From: JAXGTD01 sp040775095
Lineage (GTDB): Bacteria; Pseudomonadota; Gammaproteobacteria; Chromatiales; Chromatiaceae
Reading direction: 5' to 3'
Length of the DNA stretch: 43,005 bases
Assembly: GCA_040775095.1 (NCBI GenBank)
Contig: JAXGTD010000021.1
Coordinates: 1 to 43,005 of the forward strand
Shown: piece after piece, positions 24,121 to 33,058 of the stretch
Position numbering within the stretch: the stretch's first letter is position 1
Layout of the letters: every line of letters starts with the position of its first letter
Translations under genes and position numbers: made by a program
Notes under the pieces: model-generated
The model's input: the letters and a program-made list of their open reading frames with translations, nothing else
Told to the model about the DNA's origin: nothing
Database searches by the model: none

Positions 24121-24968
24121 AATGCGCCCCCCAGCCAGAGAAACCCGAGTGCGAACACGGGTGCGGCCGCGGTCATGCTGTCGATCCGGTCGAGCACGCC
24201 GCCGTGTCCAGGGAGCAACGCGCCGGCGTCCTTCACCCCCCGTCGTCGTTTCAGAAGACTCTCATAGAGATCACCGACGACGGACAAGACGGCCGCCGCG
24301 ATGCAGATGGCGACCAGCGCCAGCCCTTGCGCCGGCGGCCGGTGTAAGGCCAGGGCGAGCAGCAGACCCCATGCCGTCGCCGCCGCCAAGCCGCCGAGCA
24401 GACCCTCGAGGGTCTTCTTCGGGCTCAGGACGGGCGCCAACTGCCGCCTGCCCCAACGCCGGCCCACAAAGTAGGCCGCGGTGTCCGCGAGGGAGATGAG
24501 CACCATCAGGAACAACACGATCAGCGGCCCGTGTTGACCCGAACCGTGCAGATAGACGATTGCGATCCAGGTAGCGCTCAGCACCAGCAGCCCAACGGGT
24601 ATCAGCACCGGATCCCCGTGTGACGCGGGCTCGACTCGCTCGATCCGCGACAACGCGACCGCTCGTGCCAACCACCAGAGCACCGCGGGAAGCAGCAACC
24701 AGGGATACCAGGCGCGCGGCGTCAGGAACCACAGCATTCCCATGAGGCCGCACACCAGCAGTGCAAAGGCGAGCCGGGCGCGCACATCGCCGAACCCGGC
24801 CAGGCCTGCCCATTCCCAGCCGGCCGCGGCCAGGATCAGCGCCAGCGCCAAGGCCAGGTAGGGGGTTGGCAGCAGCAGCACCGCCAGCACGGCGACCGGA
24901 ATCATTACGCCAGCCGTGCGCAGGCGTTGCTGCAAGCCCGTTCCAGGCGCCACGCCCTCAGCGCCCAT
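24117..24968 (-). CDS. cdsA: Phosphatidate cytidylyltransferase
   Basis: A 283-residue integral membrane enzyme making CDP-diacylglycerol from CTP and phosphatidate. About eight transmembrane helices are evident. The family signature S-x3-KR-x4-KD-x3-L-PGHGG-x-x-DR-x-DS is present (SLLKRRRGVKDAGALLPGHG followed by GVLDRIDS). The upstream DTAAYFVGRRWGRRQL and SPKKTLEG motifs are also intact. It overlaps uppS by 11 bp and dxr by 4 bp. Confidence 0.96.
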   Translation of the reverse strand: MGAEGVAPGTGLQQRLRTAGVMIPVAVLAVLLLPTPYLALALALILAAAGWEWAGLAGFGDVRARLAFALLVCGLMGMLWFLTPRAWYPWLLLPAVLWWLARAVALSRIERVEPASHGDPVLIPVGLLVLSATWIAIVYLHGSGQHGPLIVLFLMVLISLADTAAYFVGRRWGRRQLAPVLSPKKTLEGLLGGLAAATAWGLLLALALHRPPAQGLALVAICIAAAVLSVVGDLYESLLKRRRGVKDAGALLPGHGGVLDRIDSMTAAAPVFALGFLWLGGAL

Positions 24969-25737
24969 AGATGAGGGCCCGCGCCGAGACCTGATCGCCA
25001 GTCAGGCCAAACCGGCGTTGGCGGCGCGCGTAGTCGCCCAGGGCGGCGAGAAACGCGTCACGATCGAATTCCGGCCACATCAGGTCAGAGAAATAGAGCT
25101 CGGCATAGGCCGATTGCCACAACAGGAAGTTGCTGATGCGCTTCTCGCCACCGGTGCGAATAAAGAGGTCGGGGTCCGGGACATCGGCGCAGGACAGGCG
25201 CGAGCTGATGGCCTGCTCGTCGATCTGATCCAGGGTGAGCCCGCCCCCGAGCACATCCGAGGCAATACGCCGGACCGCCTCGGTGATGTCCCAACGCCCG
25301 CCATAGTTGGCCGCGACCTGAAGCGTGAGGGTGCGATTGTCGTGAGTGGCCGCTTCGGCCTCGCGCACCTGACGCTGGAGCTTGGCCGAGAAGGCCGACA
25401 GGTCGCCGATCACGCGCAGGCGCACGTCGTGCTCGATCAGCCGTTTGACCTCGACCCGAAGCGTGCTGACGAACAGCTCCAGCAACAGATTGACCTCGGT
25501 CTTCGGACGCCGCCAGTTCTCACTGCTGAACGCGAACAGGGTGAGCACCTGGACACCACAGCGGACACACTCCTCCACGACCGCACGCACGCTCTTGGCA
25601 CCCGCACGGTGCCCGGAGGCACGGGGCAGCCCGCGCTGTCTGGCCCAGCGCCCGTTGCCATCCATGATGATCGCGACGTGCGTGGGAATGCTGGGGCCGG
25701 TCGCGTCGCCGCCCGGCAAGTCTGGTGGGGTCGTCAC
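24958..25737 (-). CDS. uppS: Undecaprenyl diphosphate synthase
   Basis: A 259-residue cis-prenyltransferase producing undecaprenyl diphosphate, the carrier lipid for peptidoglycan and O-antigen. Catalytic Asp26 is in HVAIIMDGNGRWARQRGLPR. Further motifs are GHRAG, TLFAFSSENWRRP and the C-terminal PDLFIRTGGEKRISNFLLWQ with SDLMWPEFD. The N-terminal ~18 residues are a family-variable extension. It is followed by cdsA with an 11-bp overlap and preceded by frr (31 bp). Confidence 0.97.
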   Translation of the reverse strand: MTTPPDLPGGDATGPSIPTHVAIIMDGNGRWARQRGLPRASGHRAGAKSVRAVVEECVRCGVQVLTLFAFSSENWRRPKTEVNLLLELFVSTLRVEVKRLIEHDVRLRVIGDLSAFSAKLQRQVREAEAATHDNRTLTLQVAANYGGRWDITEAVRRIASDVLGGGLTLDQIDEQAISSRLSCADVPDPDLFIRTGGEKRISNFLLWQSAYAELYFSDLMWPEFDRDAFLAALGDYARRQRRFGLTGDQVSARALIYGR

Positions 25738-25768
25738 GAGGTTTCGATCCGAGGTGGCATCGATCGGA

Positions 25769-26326
25769 TCAGATCGCCATCAGGTCCGCTTCTTTCTCCT
25801 CGAGCACCTGATCCACCTCCTTGACGTACTGATCCGTGAGGCGCTGCACGATATCCTGGCCACGGCGCTCGTCGTCTTCCGAGAGGAGCTTTTCCTTGAC
25901 CAGCTCCTTGAGCTCGTGATTGGCGTCGCGCCGGATATTGCGCACCGCGACCCGGGCCTGCTCGGCCTCGTTGCGCGCCACCCGCTGCAGGTCCCGACGC
26001 CGCTCCTCGGTCAGCGGCGGCATTGGCACGCGGATCACGGTTCCCGCGGTGTTGGGATTAATGCCAAGGTCGGACTGGATGATGGCCTTCTCCACGGCCT
26101 GCACCATGTTGCGCTCCCAGGGCGTCACCGTCAGCATGCGGGCGTCCTCGACGGCCACGTTGGCCACCTGGTTGATTGGGACCTCGCTGCCGTAGTAGGA
26201 GACCTTGATGTGATCGAGCAGCGTCGGATGCGCCCGGCCGGTGCGGATCTTCGCCAACTCGTGCCGGAGCGCCTCGACGCTCTTTCCCATCCGGTCGGCC
26301 GTATCTTTCTTGATGTCTTCGATCAT
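25769..26326 (-). CDS. frr: Ribosome recycling factor
   Basis: A 185-residue protein that splits the post-termination ribosome together with EF-G. The N-terminus MIEDIKKDTADRMGKSVEALRHELAKIRTGRAHP is canonical, as is the C-terminal helix with KELVKEKLLSEDDERRGQ and VDQVLEEKEADLMAI. The ATG at 26326 overlaps the pyrH stop by 4 bp. A longer open frame to 26440 lies inside pyrH and is rejected. Confidence 0.97.
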   Translation of the reverse strand: MIEDIKKDTADRMGKSVEALRHELAKIRTGRAHPTLLDHIKVSYYGSEVPINQVANVAVEDARMLTVTPWERNMVQAVEKAIIQSDLGINPNTAGTVIRVPMPPLTEERRRDLQRVARNEAEQARVAVRNIRRDANHELKELVKEKLLSEDDERRGQDIVQRLTDQYVKEVDQVLEEKEADLMAI

Positions 26327-27051
26327 TGCTTGGGTCCGCCTTCCACCAGGGAGCCGATATCCTCGCCGGCGGCGGCACGCACCAGTGCGCCGGCCTCGTA
26401 GATATTCATCACGCGCAATGGAATGCCGTTGTCGCGACAAAGGACGATCGCCGTCGCGTCCATCACGCCCAGATTCTCGCGCAGCGCCTGATCGTAGGTC
26501 AGACGCTTGTAGAAACGGGCATCGGGGTGAGTGACAGGGTCGTCCGAGTAGATTCCGTCGACCTTGGTTGCCTTCACCAGCAGGTCGGCCCCGATCTCCA
26601 CCGCCCGCAGGCTGGCCGCGGAGTCCGTGGTAAAGAACGGGTTGCCGGTGCCAGCCGCGAAGATCGTCACGCGACCCTTTTGAAGATGCCGCAGCGCGGC
26701 CCGGGGACTGTACCCCTCGCAGACCGACTCGATGCGCAGCGCCGACATGACGCGCGCGTCGACGCCCGCCTGGTCGAGGGCATCCTGCATGGCCAGCGCG
26801 TTCATCACGGTCGCGAGCATGCCCATGTGATCGCCCGTCACCCGGTCCATACCCGCGGCCGCCAGTCCGGCGCCGCGGAAGATGTTTCCACCGCCGAGCA
26901 CCAGCCCGATCTGCGCGCCGGAGCCAATGGACTCCTTGATCTCACCGGCGAGTCGAGCGAGGATCGCCGGGGAGATCCCGTACTCCTCCTCGCCCATCAG
27001 GGCCTCGCCGCTGAGCTTGAGCAGAATCCGGCGCAACGCTGGTTGGTTCAC
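26323..27051 (-). CDS. pyrH: UMP kinase
   Basis: A 242-residue amino-acid-kinase-fold enzyme that phosphorylates UMP to UDP. Motifs: RILLKLSGEALMG near the N-terminus, GLVLGGGNIFRG, DHMGMLATVMNALAMQDAL, AAGTGNPFFTTDSAASLRA and KATKVDGIYSDDP. Length is standard. It lies 90 bp after tsf and overlaps frr (ATGA). Confidence 0.97.
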   Translation of the reverse strand: MNQPALRRILLKLSGEALMGEEEYGISPAILARLAGEIKESIGSGAQIGLVLGGGNIFRGAGLAAAGMDRVTGDHMGMLATVMNALAMQDALDQAGVDARVMSALRIESVCEGYSPRAALRHLQKGRVTIFAAGTGNPFFTTDSAASLRAVEIGADLLVKATKVDGIYSDDPVTHPDARFYKRLTYDQALRENLGVMDATAIVLCRDNGIPLRVMNIYEAGALVRAAAGEDIGSLVEGGPKQ

Positions 27052-27141
27052 GACAGGGTTCTCCGCCAGGGTCGGTATATGGCCTCGAGCATGACCGCGG
27101 GCATGCCCACCTGATGTTGCAACACCCTCCCCGGGGCCGAC

Positions 27142-28029
27142 TCAGACGGCGCGGGCCTGGGCTGCAACCTCGTCGGCAAAGTTCTCACTCTTCTTCTCGA
27201 TGCCTTCCCCGACCTCCAGACGCGTGAAGCGTACCACGCTCGCCCCGGCCTGTTTCAGCAGTTTCTCGATGCTCAGATCCGGATCCTTGACGAAGGGTTG
27301 CCCGAGGAGCGTGACCTCCTCGAGGTACTTACGCAACCGACCCTCGGTGATCTTGTCGACGATCGCCTCGGGCTTTCCGCTGTCGAGCGCCTGGGCGCGG
27401 AAGATCTCCTGCTCCTTGGCCAGCGCCTCGGCGGGCACCTCGGCGGCGCTCACACACATCGGGCTGCTCGCCGCGATATGCATCGCCACGTCTCTGCCGA
27501 GCTGGGCGTCCCCGCCCGTCATCTCGACGATGACACCGATGCGCATACCGTGGCGATAGCTATGGAGCATGCCCTGGGCGTCGTCGAAGCGGACCAACCG
27601 ACGCAGCTGAATGTTCTCACCAACCTTCGCGATGAGCGCCTCGCGGGCGGCATCCACGGTCGTCCCCTCACCGCCGCGCAAGGGCAACGTGGCGAGCTCC
27701 TCGGCGGTCTCGACCGCGTTGGTCAGCGCGCAGTCGGCCACGGCACCGGCGAACGACGCGAAGTTCTCGTCCTTGGCGACGAAATCGGTCTCGCTGTTCA
27801 CCTCGACCAACACGCCGCGGCGGCCATCATCGGCGATACGGATCTCGACCGTGCCCTCGGCCGCGGTGCGACCCGCCTTCTTCGCCGCCTTCGCCTGGCC
27901 GGACTTGCGCATGGCCTCGATGGCCGCCTCGATGTCGCCGTTCGTCTCCACCAACGCCTTCTTGCACTCCATCATCCCGGCGCCGGTACGTTCGCGAAGC
28001 TCCTTAACCAGAGCGGCAGTGATTGCCAT
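27142..28029 (-). CDS. tsf: Elongation factor Ts
   Basis: A 295-residue nucleotide exchange factor for EF-Tu. An N-terminal UBA-like domain carries VKELRERTGAGMMECKKAL. The core TDFVAKDENFASF motif and the two subdomains follow. The ATG at 28029 has GGAG about 7 nt upstream; a longer open frame to 28575 is only read-through of the rpsB region. It follows rpsB after 92 bp, the universal pairing. Confidence 0.98.
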   Translation of the reverse strand: MAITAALVKELRERTGAGMMECKKALVETNGDIEAAIEAMRKSGQAKAAKKAGRTAAEGTVEIRIADDGRRGVLVEVNSETDFVAKDENFASFAGAVADCALTNAVETAEELATLPLRGGEGTTVDAAREALIAKVGENIQLRRLVRFDDAQGMLHSYRHGMRIGVIVEMTGGDAQLGRDVAMHIAASSPMCVSAAEVPAEALAKEQEIFRAQALDSGKPEAIVDKITEGRLRKYLEEVTLLGQPFVKDPDLSIEKLLKQAGASVVRFTRLEVGEGIEKKSENFADEVAAQARAV

Positions 28030-28121
28030 GTCAAACTCCAAATGGAAATTCAAAAAAATCGCGGCCGGCCCACGCCCCGTTGCGGGGCCGGCGATATTCA
28101 AGACTCGGAAGGCGTGGCGAC

Positions 28122-28859
28122 CTAGGCGTCGCCCTCTGAGGCCCCCTCGAGATCGCGACCACCGGCCATCGCGGCCGCCGTCTGGCGCCCGTCGAGTACC
28201 GCCGAGGCGGCGCCCTCGATGTACAGGCGCACCGCCCGGATCGCATCGTCGTTGCCCGGGATCACGTAGTCGATGTTGCCAGGGTCGTTGTTGGTGTCGA
28301 CGACGCCCACCACCGGGATACCGAGCTTGTTCGCCTCGGTGATCGCGATCTTTTCGTGACCGACATCGATTACGAACATCGCATCCGGCAGGCCGCCCAT
28401 GTCCTTGATACCGCCGAGGCTCTTCTCCAGCTTGTCGCGCTCCCGGCTCAGCGTCAGCGTCTCCTTCTTGCCGAAGCGATCGATGGTGCCGTCTTCGAAC
28501 ATGGCCTCCAGGTCCTTCAGACGCTGGATCGACTGGCGCACGGTCTTGAAGTTCGTCAGCATGCCGCCGAGCCATCGATGGTTCACGAAGGGCATGCCGC
28601 AGCGGGTGGCCTCCTCGCGAATCGCCTCCTGCGCCGCCCGCTTGGTGCCAACGAACAGGATCTTGCCGCCGTTGGCGGAAAGCTTGCCCAAATAGCTCAT
28701 CGCATCCTGGTACAGCGGCAGCGTCCGCTCCAGGTTGATGATGTGGATCTTGTTCCGGTGTCCGAAGATGTAGGCACCCATCTTCGGGTTCCAGTAGCGG
28801 GTCTGGTGGCCAAAGTGCACACCAGCCTGGAGCATATCGCGCATTGAAACGTCAGACAT
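28122..28859 (-). CDS. rpsB: 30S ribosomal protein S2
   Basis: A 245-residue S2. It begins MSDVSMRDMLQAGVHFGHQTRYWNPKM and contains RNKIHIINLERTLPL, NHRWLGGMLTNFKTV and the conserved VIPGNDDAIRA. The start at 28859 has GAGG ~8 nt upstream; an open frame to 28901 is not family-like. It is the first gene of the long minus-strand block. In relatives S2 represses its own rpsB-tsf mRNA; the leader here was not compared. Confidence 0.98.
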   Translation of the reverse strand: MSDVSMRDMLQAGVHFGHQTRYWNPKMGAYIFGHRNKIHIINLERTLPLYQDAMSYLGKLSANGGKILFVGTKRAAQEAIREEATRCGMPFVNHRWLGGMLTNFKTVRQSIQRLKDLEAMFEDGTIDRFGKKETLTLSRERDKLEKSLGGIKDMGGLPDAMFVIDVGHEKIAITEANKLGIPVVGVVDTNNDPGNIDYVIPGNDDAIRAVRLYIEGAASAVLDGRQTAAAMAGGRDLEGASEGDA

Positions 28860-29466
28860 TTTTCGACCTCTGTCGGGTTGGACCTCCACGTATCCCATCA
28901 CGCAACCCCGCTAAGGAAACGCTGATTCTAAAGCGTTTGCCGTCCGAGCCATGGAAGGCCCGACGTGCTCAGTCACCCTGGTGGCTGAGCACGGAGCGAA
29001 ACGGAAACCGCGGTTTCCGCTCGCGCACCGATTCGATGCCAGGGAGGCATTCGATCGGCGTTTCCCTAAGGGCACCCGGCGCGATGTGTCGATACGTGTG
29101 TGGCATTGGTTTTGGATGTTTCGTCGTCCGCGGAGCCCGCCGGCCCGAGGCCGGAGATCGGCATCCGCGTGACGGCGGCCCCGCCGCTTGCACGACACGG
29201 GCACCGCCGCGGCGCCTGAACATCGTGACAGGCGACCATGTGGCGAGAAGATTAAGGTATTGAAATGACAGCCCTCGCGGCCAACCTTTCCTTGTTAGGC
29301 AGCATCCGGGCGCCGAGCTCGCGTGCCGGGCGATCGTGTTTGCCCAGCCGCGCCGCGTTTTATACCATGCCGAGTCTTTTTCAAGCAATTCTTGAACCCT
29401 TCCGGGGCGCGCGCACGCCCGCGAACCGAGGTCACAGAAACTGTCGTGGATACCTTTACGAACCCG
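28860..29466. other. 607-bp divergent gap between rpsB and map
   Basis: No gene is recognisable here. The rpsB side holds the short leader with its ribosome site. Then comes copy 1 of a structured dispersed repeat (28917-29070). The remaining ~390 bp to map contains G/C-rich sequence without coding signal. A possible map promoter lies near 29338-29366 (TTGCCC at 29340 and TATACC at 29361, spacing 15, which is short). Confidence 0.5.
28917..29070 (+). repeat. Structured dispersed repeat, copy 1
   Basis: About 154 bp that match 36515-36675 imperfectly over the whole length. Shared landmarks include AAGCGTTTGCCGTCCG, GGAAGGCCCG, TCAGTCACCC, GGAGCGA, CGGAAACCGCG, ATGCCAGG and a closing GCGT-TCC-TAA. 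Hairpins in this copy: AAACGCT/AGCGTTT (28917-28923, 28932-28938); GCTCAGTCACC/GGTGGCTGAGC (28967-28977, 28980-28990, one T.G pair); an 18-bp palindrome at 29002-29019; and GATTCGATGCC/GGCATTCGATC (29030-29040, 29046-29056, one mismatch). It has no coding sense and lies in the divergent rpsB/map promoter region. Family unknown to me. Confidence 0.75.
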
Positions 29467-30249
29467 ATGAGCGTATCGATCAAAACGCCTGAAGAGATCG
29501 CCAAGATGCGCGTCGCCGGCCGACTGGCAGCCGAGGTGCTGGAGATGATTGGCGAACATGTCGTGCCCGGGGTCAGCACCGAGGACCTCGACCGGATCTG
29601 CCACGAACACATCGTCGAGCGCCAGCACGCGATCCCGGCGCCGCTCGACTACCGTGGCTTTCCCCGCTCGATCTGCACATCGGTCAACAACCAGGTCTGT
29701 CACGGCATTCCCGGCAGCAAGCGTCTGAAGAAGGGGGACATCGTCAACGTCGACATCACGGTGATCAAAGACGGCTACCATGGCGACACCAGCAAGATGT
29801 TCTTCGTTGGCGAGCCCTCGATCCTGGCACGGCGGCTGGTACGCGTCACACAACAGGCCATGCGCATGGGGATCGCCCTGGTGCGCCCGGGCGCCACGCT
29901 CGGCGACATCGGTCACGCGATCCAAGGCTTCGTGGAGGCACACAATTTCTCCGTGGTGCGTGAGTACTGCGGGCATGGGATCGGTCGCGAGTTCCATGAA
30001 GAGCCGCAGGTGCTGCACTATGGGAAACCCGGCGAGGGGCTGATGCTGCAACCGGGCATGTGCTTCACCATCGAACCCATGGTCAACGCCGGAAAACGCT
30101 TCATCAAGCTGCTCCCCGACGGCTGGACGGTGGTGACCAAGGATCGCAGCCTCTCCGCCCAGTGGGAACACACGATTCTGGTCACCGAGGATGGCCATGA
30201 GATCCTGACGCTGCGCGGCGAAGAGAAAGACGGGCTCGAGGCCGCCTGA
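29467..30249 (+). CDS. map: Methionine aminopeptidase, type I
   Basis: A 260-residue metalloprotease removing N-terminal Met from new proteins. It begins MSVSIKTPEEIAKMRVAGRLAAEVLEMI. The metal ligands are in DIVNVDITVIKDGYHGDTS, YCGHGIGREFHEEP, CFTIEPMV and SAQWEHTILVT. The ATG at 29467 is family-like though its ribosome site is weak. A GTG at 29446 with GAGGT upstream is an alternative that adds seven residues. The stop shares a base with the glnD start (TGATG). The rpsB/map divergence is conserved in gammaproteobacteria. Confidence 0.97.
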   Translation: MSVSIKTPEEIAKMRVAGRLAAEVLEMIGEHVVPGVSTEDLDRICHEHIVERQHAIPAPLDYRGFPRSICTSVNNQVCHGIPGSKRLKKGDIVNVDITVIKDGYHGDTSKMFFVGEPSILARRLVRVTQQAMRMGIALVRPGATLGDIGHAIQGFVEAHNFSVVREYCGHGIGREFHEEPQVLHYGKPGEGLMLQPGMCFTIEPMVNAGKRFIKLLPDGWTVVTKDRSLSAQWEHTILVTEDGHEILTLRGEEKDGLEAA

Positions 30250-32969
30250 TGCCACCGCCCGCGGTCATCGAGGCCGAGGACCACCAGGGGGTGGACACGA
30301 ACGCCCTGGCCGGTGTGGCGGATTCCGACGCCGTTGCCCTCTTCCGCCAAACGCTCAAAGACGCGAAAGCAACGCTCTTCGCCGACTATGACCGCGGGCG
30401 CCCCGTAGCAGAGCTGGTCGCCGCACGCAGCCGGTCGGTCGACGCCGTACTGCAAGCGGCCTGGCGGCGCTTCCTTCCCCGACACGATGAGCTGGCATTG
30501 ATCGCGGTCGGGGGCTACGGGCGCCGCGAGCTGCATCCCGCCTCCGACATCGATCTGCTGATTCTGGTCGAGGACGACCATCTGGCGGAGATCGGCGAGA
30601 GCCTCGGCACCTTTCTCACCTTCCTCTGGGACATCGGGTTGGAGATCGGCCATTCGGTGCGCACCGTCGAGGAGTGCGTCGCCGAGGCCCGCGACGACAT
30701 CACCGTGGTGACAAACCTGATCGAGTCGCGACTGATCACTGGCAACCCATCGCTCTTCGAGCGCATGAACGAGGCGACATCCCCCGGCCACATCTGGCGC
30801 AGCGAGGCATTCTTTGCCGCGAAGTGCGAGGAGCAGCGCGCGCGCTGGACGAAATACGGGGCGACGGCCTACAACCTGGAGCCCAACATCAAGGAGAACC
30901 CGGGTGGCCTGCGCGACATCCAGATGATCGGCTGGGTGACCAAGCGGCACTTCGGCGCCGAGTCGCTGCACCAACTCGCCACCCATGGATTCCTGACCGA
31001 GACGGAGCTGCTGGCGTTGATCGACGGCCAGGCGTCACTCTGGCGCATCCGCTTCGCACTGCACCGTCTGACGGGACGGCGCGAGGATCGCCTGCTGTTT
31101 GATTATCAGCGCACGCTGGCGACCGAATTCGATTTCTCCGACGGCGAGCACAATCTCGCCGTCGAGCAGTTCATGCAGCAGTATTATCGGACCGTCATCG
31201 AGCTGAACGGCCTCAATGAGATGCTGTTGCAATTGTTCCAGGAGGCGATCCTGCTGCATGACCGGATCGGGCCTCCGCAGCCAATCAACAAGCGTTTCCA
31301 GAGCCGCAGCGGCTATCTCGAGGTCACAAACAACCGGGTCTTTCGCCGGACGCCGGTCGCGTTGCTCGAGGCCTTCCATGTGCTGCAGCTGCGCCCCGAG
31401 CTCAAGGGCATCCGCGCCAGCACCATCCGCCTGATCCGCGAGAGCCGTCACCTGATCGATGACACCTTTCGCGAGGACCTGCGCGCGCGCAGCCTGTTCA
31501 TGGAGATCCTGCGCTGCCCCTCGGGCCTGACCCATGCGCTGCGCCGGATGAACCGCTATGGCGTGCTCGCGGCCTATGTGCCCGCGTTCGCGAACATCGT
31601 CGGGCGCATGCAGTACGACCTGTTCCACGTGTACACCGTGGATGAGCACACCTTGCGGGTGGTGCGCAATCTACGTCGCTTCAGCGTCCACGAGCACGAC
31701 GACGAGTTTCCATTGTGCAGCTCCATCGCACAGCGAATCCCAAAGCGGGAATTGCTCTATATCGCCGGCCTGTTCCACGATATCGCCAAGGGCCGCGGCG
31801 GGAATCATTCGCTTCTGGGCGCCCACGACGCCTGGGACTTCTGCCAACTCCACGCCCTGAGCGAGTTCGACAGCCGCCTGGTGGCCTGGCTGGTTGAGAA
31901 CCATCTGCTGATGTCGATGACCGCCCAGCGCAAGGACATCGCCGACCCCGAGGTGGTGCAGTCCTTTGCCGAGCAGATCGGTGACATCAACCGGCTCAAC
32001 TATCTGTATTTGCTCACCGTCGCCGACGCCCGCGCGACCAACCCCAGGCGCTGGAATTCCTGGAAGAACGCGCTGTTGCGGGACCTCTACCTGGCCACCC
32101 TGCGGGCGCTGGAGCGCGGGCTCGACAATCCGCAGGCACAAGATGACCTGGTCGCGCAGAAGCAGTCCGAGGCCATGCGGATCCTGGCGCAACAGGGTGT
32201 CGAGGCGCAGGACTGCCGCGCCCTGTGGGTGCGCTTCAACCTCGACTTCTTTGCGCCCAGCTCTCCGGAGGAGATCGCGCAGCAAAGCAAGCACCTGCTC
32301 GACGCGCGCGGCGAGGCACTCCCGCTGGTGGCAGTTCGCCCGTTGCCGGCGCGCGGCTGCACCGAGGTCTTCATTTACGCGCGCGATCAGCAGAGTCTGT
32401 TTGTCCGCATCACCGCCTTGCTCGATCAGTATGCACTGAACATCATGGACGCCCGTATCATCACCACGGACGACGGCACGGCGATCAATAGCTTTCAGGT
32501 GCTGACCCCGGAGGGAAGACCCATCGAGCCCGGCGAACCCACCGAGCGACTGCGCGCCGGATTGCACGAAGAGCTCACCAGCCTCGAGGGCACCCCGATC
32601 GATGTGGCCCGGCGAATGCCGCGGCAGAATCGTTACTTCCCGATCGAGACGCGGGTCAGCTTCGCCGACGACTCCCGAAACCGGCGCACCATGATGCGGC
32701 TCGTCGCCCTCGACCGCCCCGGGTTGCTGGCCCAGATCGGGGCCGTGTTCGAGCAGTGCGGTATCCGGCTGCGCAGCGCCAAGATCGCGACCGTCGGCGC
32801 GGAGGTCGACGACGTGTTCTTCATCACGACGCCGGACTCGCGGCCCGTCACCTGCGAAACGGCACTCTCATGCCTGCGCCAAGAGATCCACAGCCGGCTC
32901 GACGTCGACCCTGCCAATGCAATGTCAGGCCGCCCGCGGCCGCGCAAATCCCCTGATGCCCGCGCGTGA
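30249..32969 (+). CDS. glnD: Bifunctional PII uridylyltransferase/uridylyl-removing enzyme
   Basis: A 906-residue sensor of glutamine that uridylylates and deuridylylates PII proteins. The nucleotidyltransferase domain includes GGYGRRELHPASDIDLLIL (88-106; Asp100, Asp102). A GlnD PII-uridylyltransferase helical region follows. The HD domain has His510-Asp511 in LFHDIAKGRGGNHS. Two C-terminal ACT domains (~700-780 and ~812-890) bind glutamine (FVRITALLDQYALNIMDARI; LVALDRPGLLAQIGAVFEQC). All catalytic motifs are intact, so both activities are expected. The start overlaps the map stop by one base. Confidence 0.97.
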   Translation: MPPPAVIEAEDHQGVDTNALAGVADSDAVALFRQTLKDAKATLFADYDRGRPVAELVAARSRSVDAVLQAAWRRFLPRHDELALIAVGGYGRRELHPASDIDLLILVEDDHLAEIGESLGTFLTFLWDIGLEIGHSVRTVEECVAEARDDITVVTNLIESRLITGNPSLFERMNEATSPGHIWRSEAFFAAKCEEQRARWTKYGATAYNLEPNIKENPGGLRDIQMIGWVTKRHFGAESLHQLATHGFLTETELLALIDGQASLWRIRFALHRLTGRREDRLLFDYQRTLATEFDFSDGEHNLAVEQFMQQYYRTVIELNGLNEMLLQLFQEAILLHDRIGPPQPINKRFQSRSGYLEVTNNRVFRRTPVALLEAFHVLQLRPELKGIRASTIRLIRESRHLIDDTFREDLRARSLFMEILRCPSGLTHALRRMNRYGVLAAYVPAFANIVGRMQYDLFHVYTVDEHTLRVVRNLRRFSVHEHDDEFPLCSSIAQRIPKRELLYIAGLFHDIAKGRGGNHSLLGAHDAWDFCQLHALSEFDSRLVAWLVENHLLMSMTAQRKDIADPEVVQSFAEQIGDINRLNYLYLLTVADARATNPRRWNSWKNALLRDLYLATLRALERGLDNPQAQDDLVAQKQSEAMRILAQQGVEAQDCRALWVRFNLDFFAPSSPEEIAQQSKHLLDARGEALPLVAVRPLPARGCTEVFIYARDQQSLFVRITALLDQYALNIMDARIITTDDGTAINSFQVLTPEGRPIEPGEPTERLRAGLHEELTSLEGTPIDVARRMPRQNRYFPIETRVSFADDSRNRRTMMRLVALDRPGLLAQIGAVFEQCGIRLRSAKIATVGAEVDDVFFITTPDSRPVTCETALSCLRQEIHSRLDVDPANAMSGRPRPRKSPDARA

Positions 32970-33058
32970 AGAACCAGCAGTTGCCACTCGGGGATTGACG
33001 AACCGAGGTCTCTGCCCTACAACCGAACATTACCAGACACTGATTTAGGTATCCCCCC

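Noticed and set aside
21559..24267. A 902-codon plus-strand frame opposite rseP and dxr
   Set aside because: It is antisense to two well-conserved enzymes with intact active-site motifs; composition (His/Asp/Arg/Gly) is that of an antisense frame.
28917..29070. CRISPR array or tRNA as explanation for the repeat
   Set aside because: There are only two distant copies, no regular spacers, and no cloverleaf with anticodon and TPsiC arms; the hairpins are arranged linearly.
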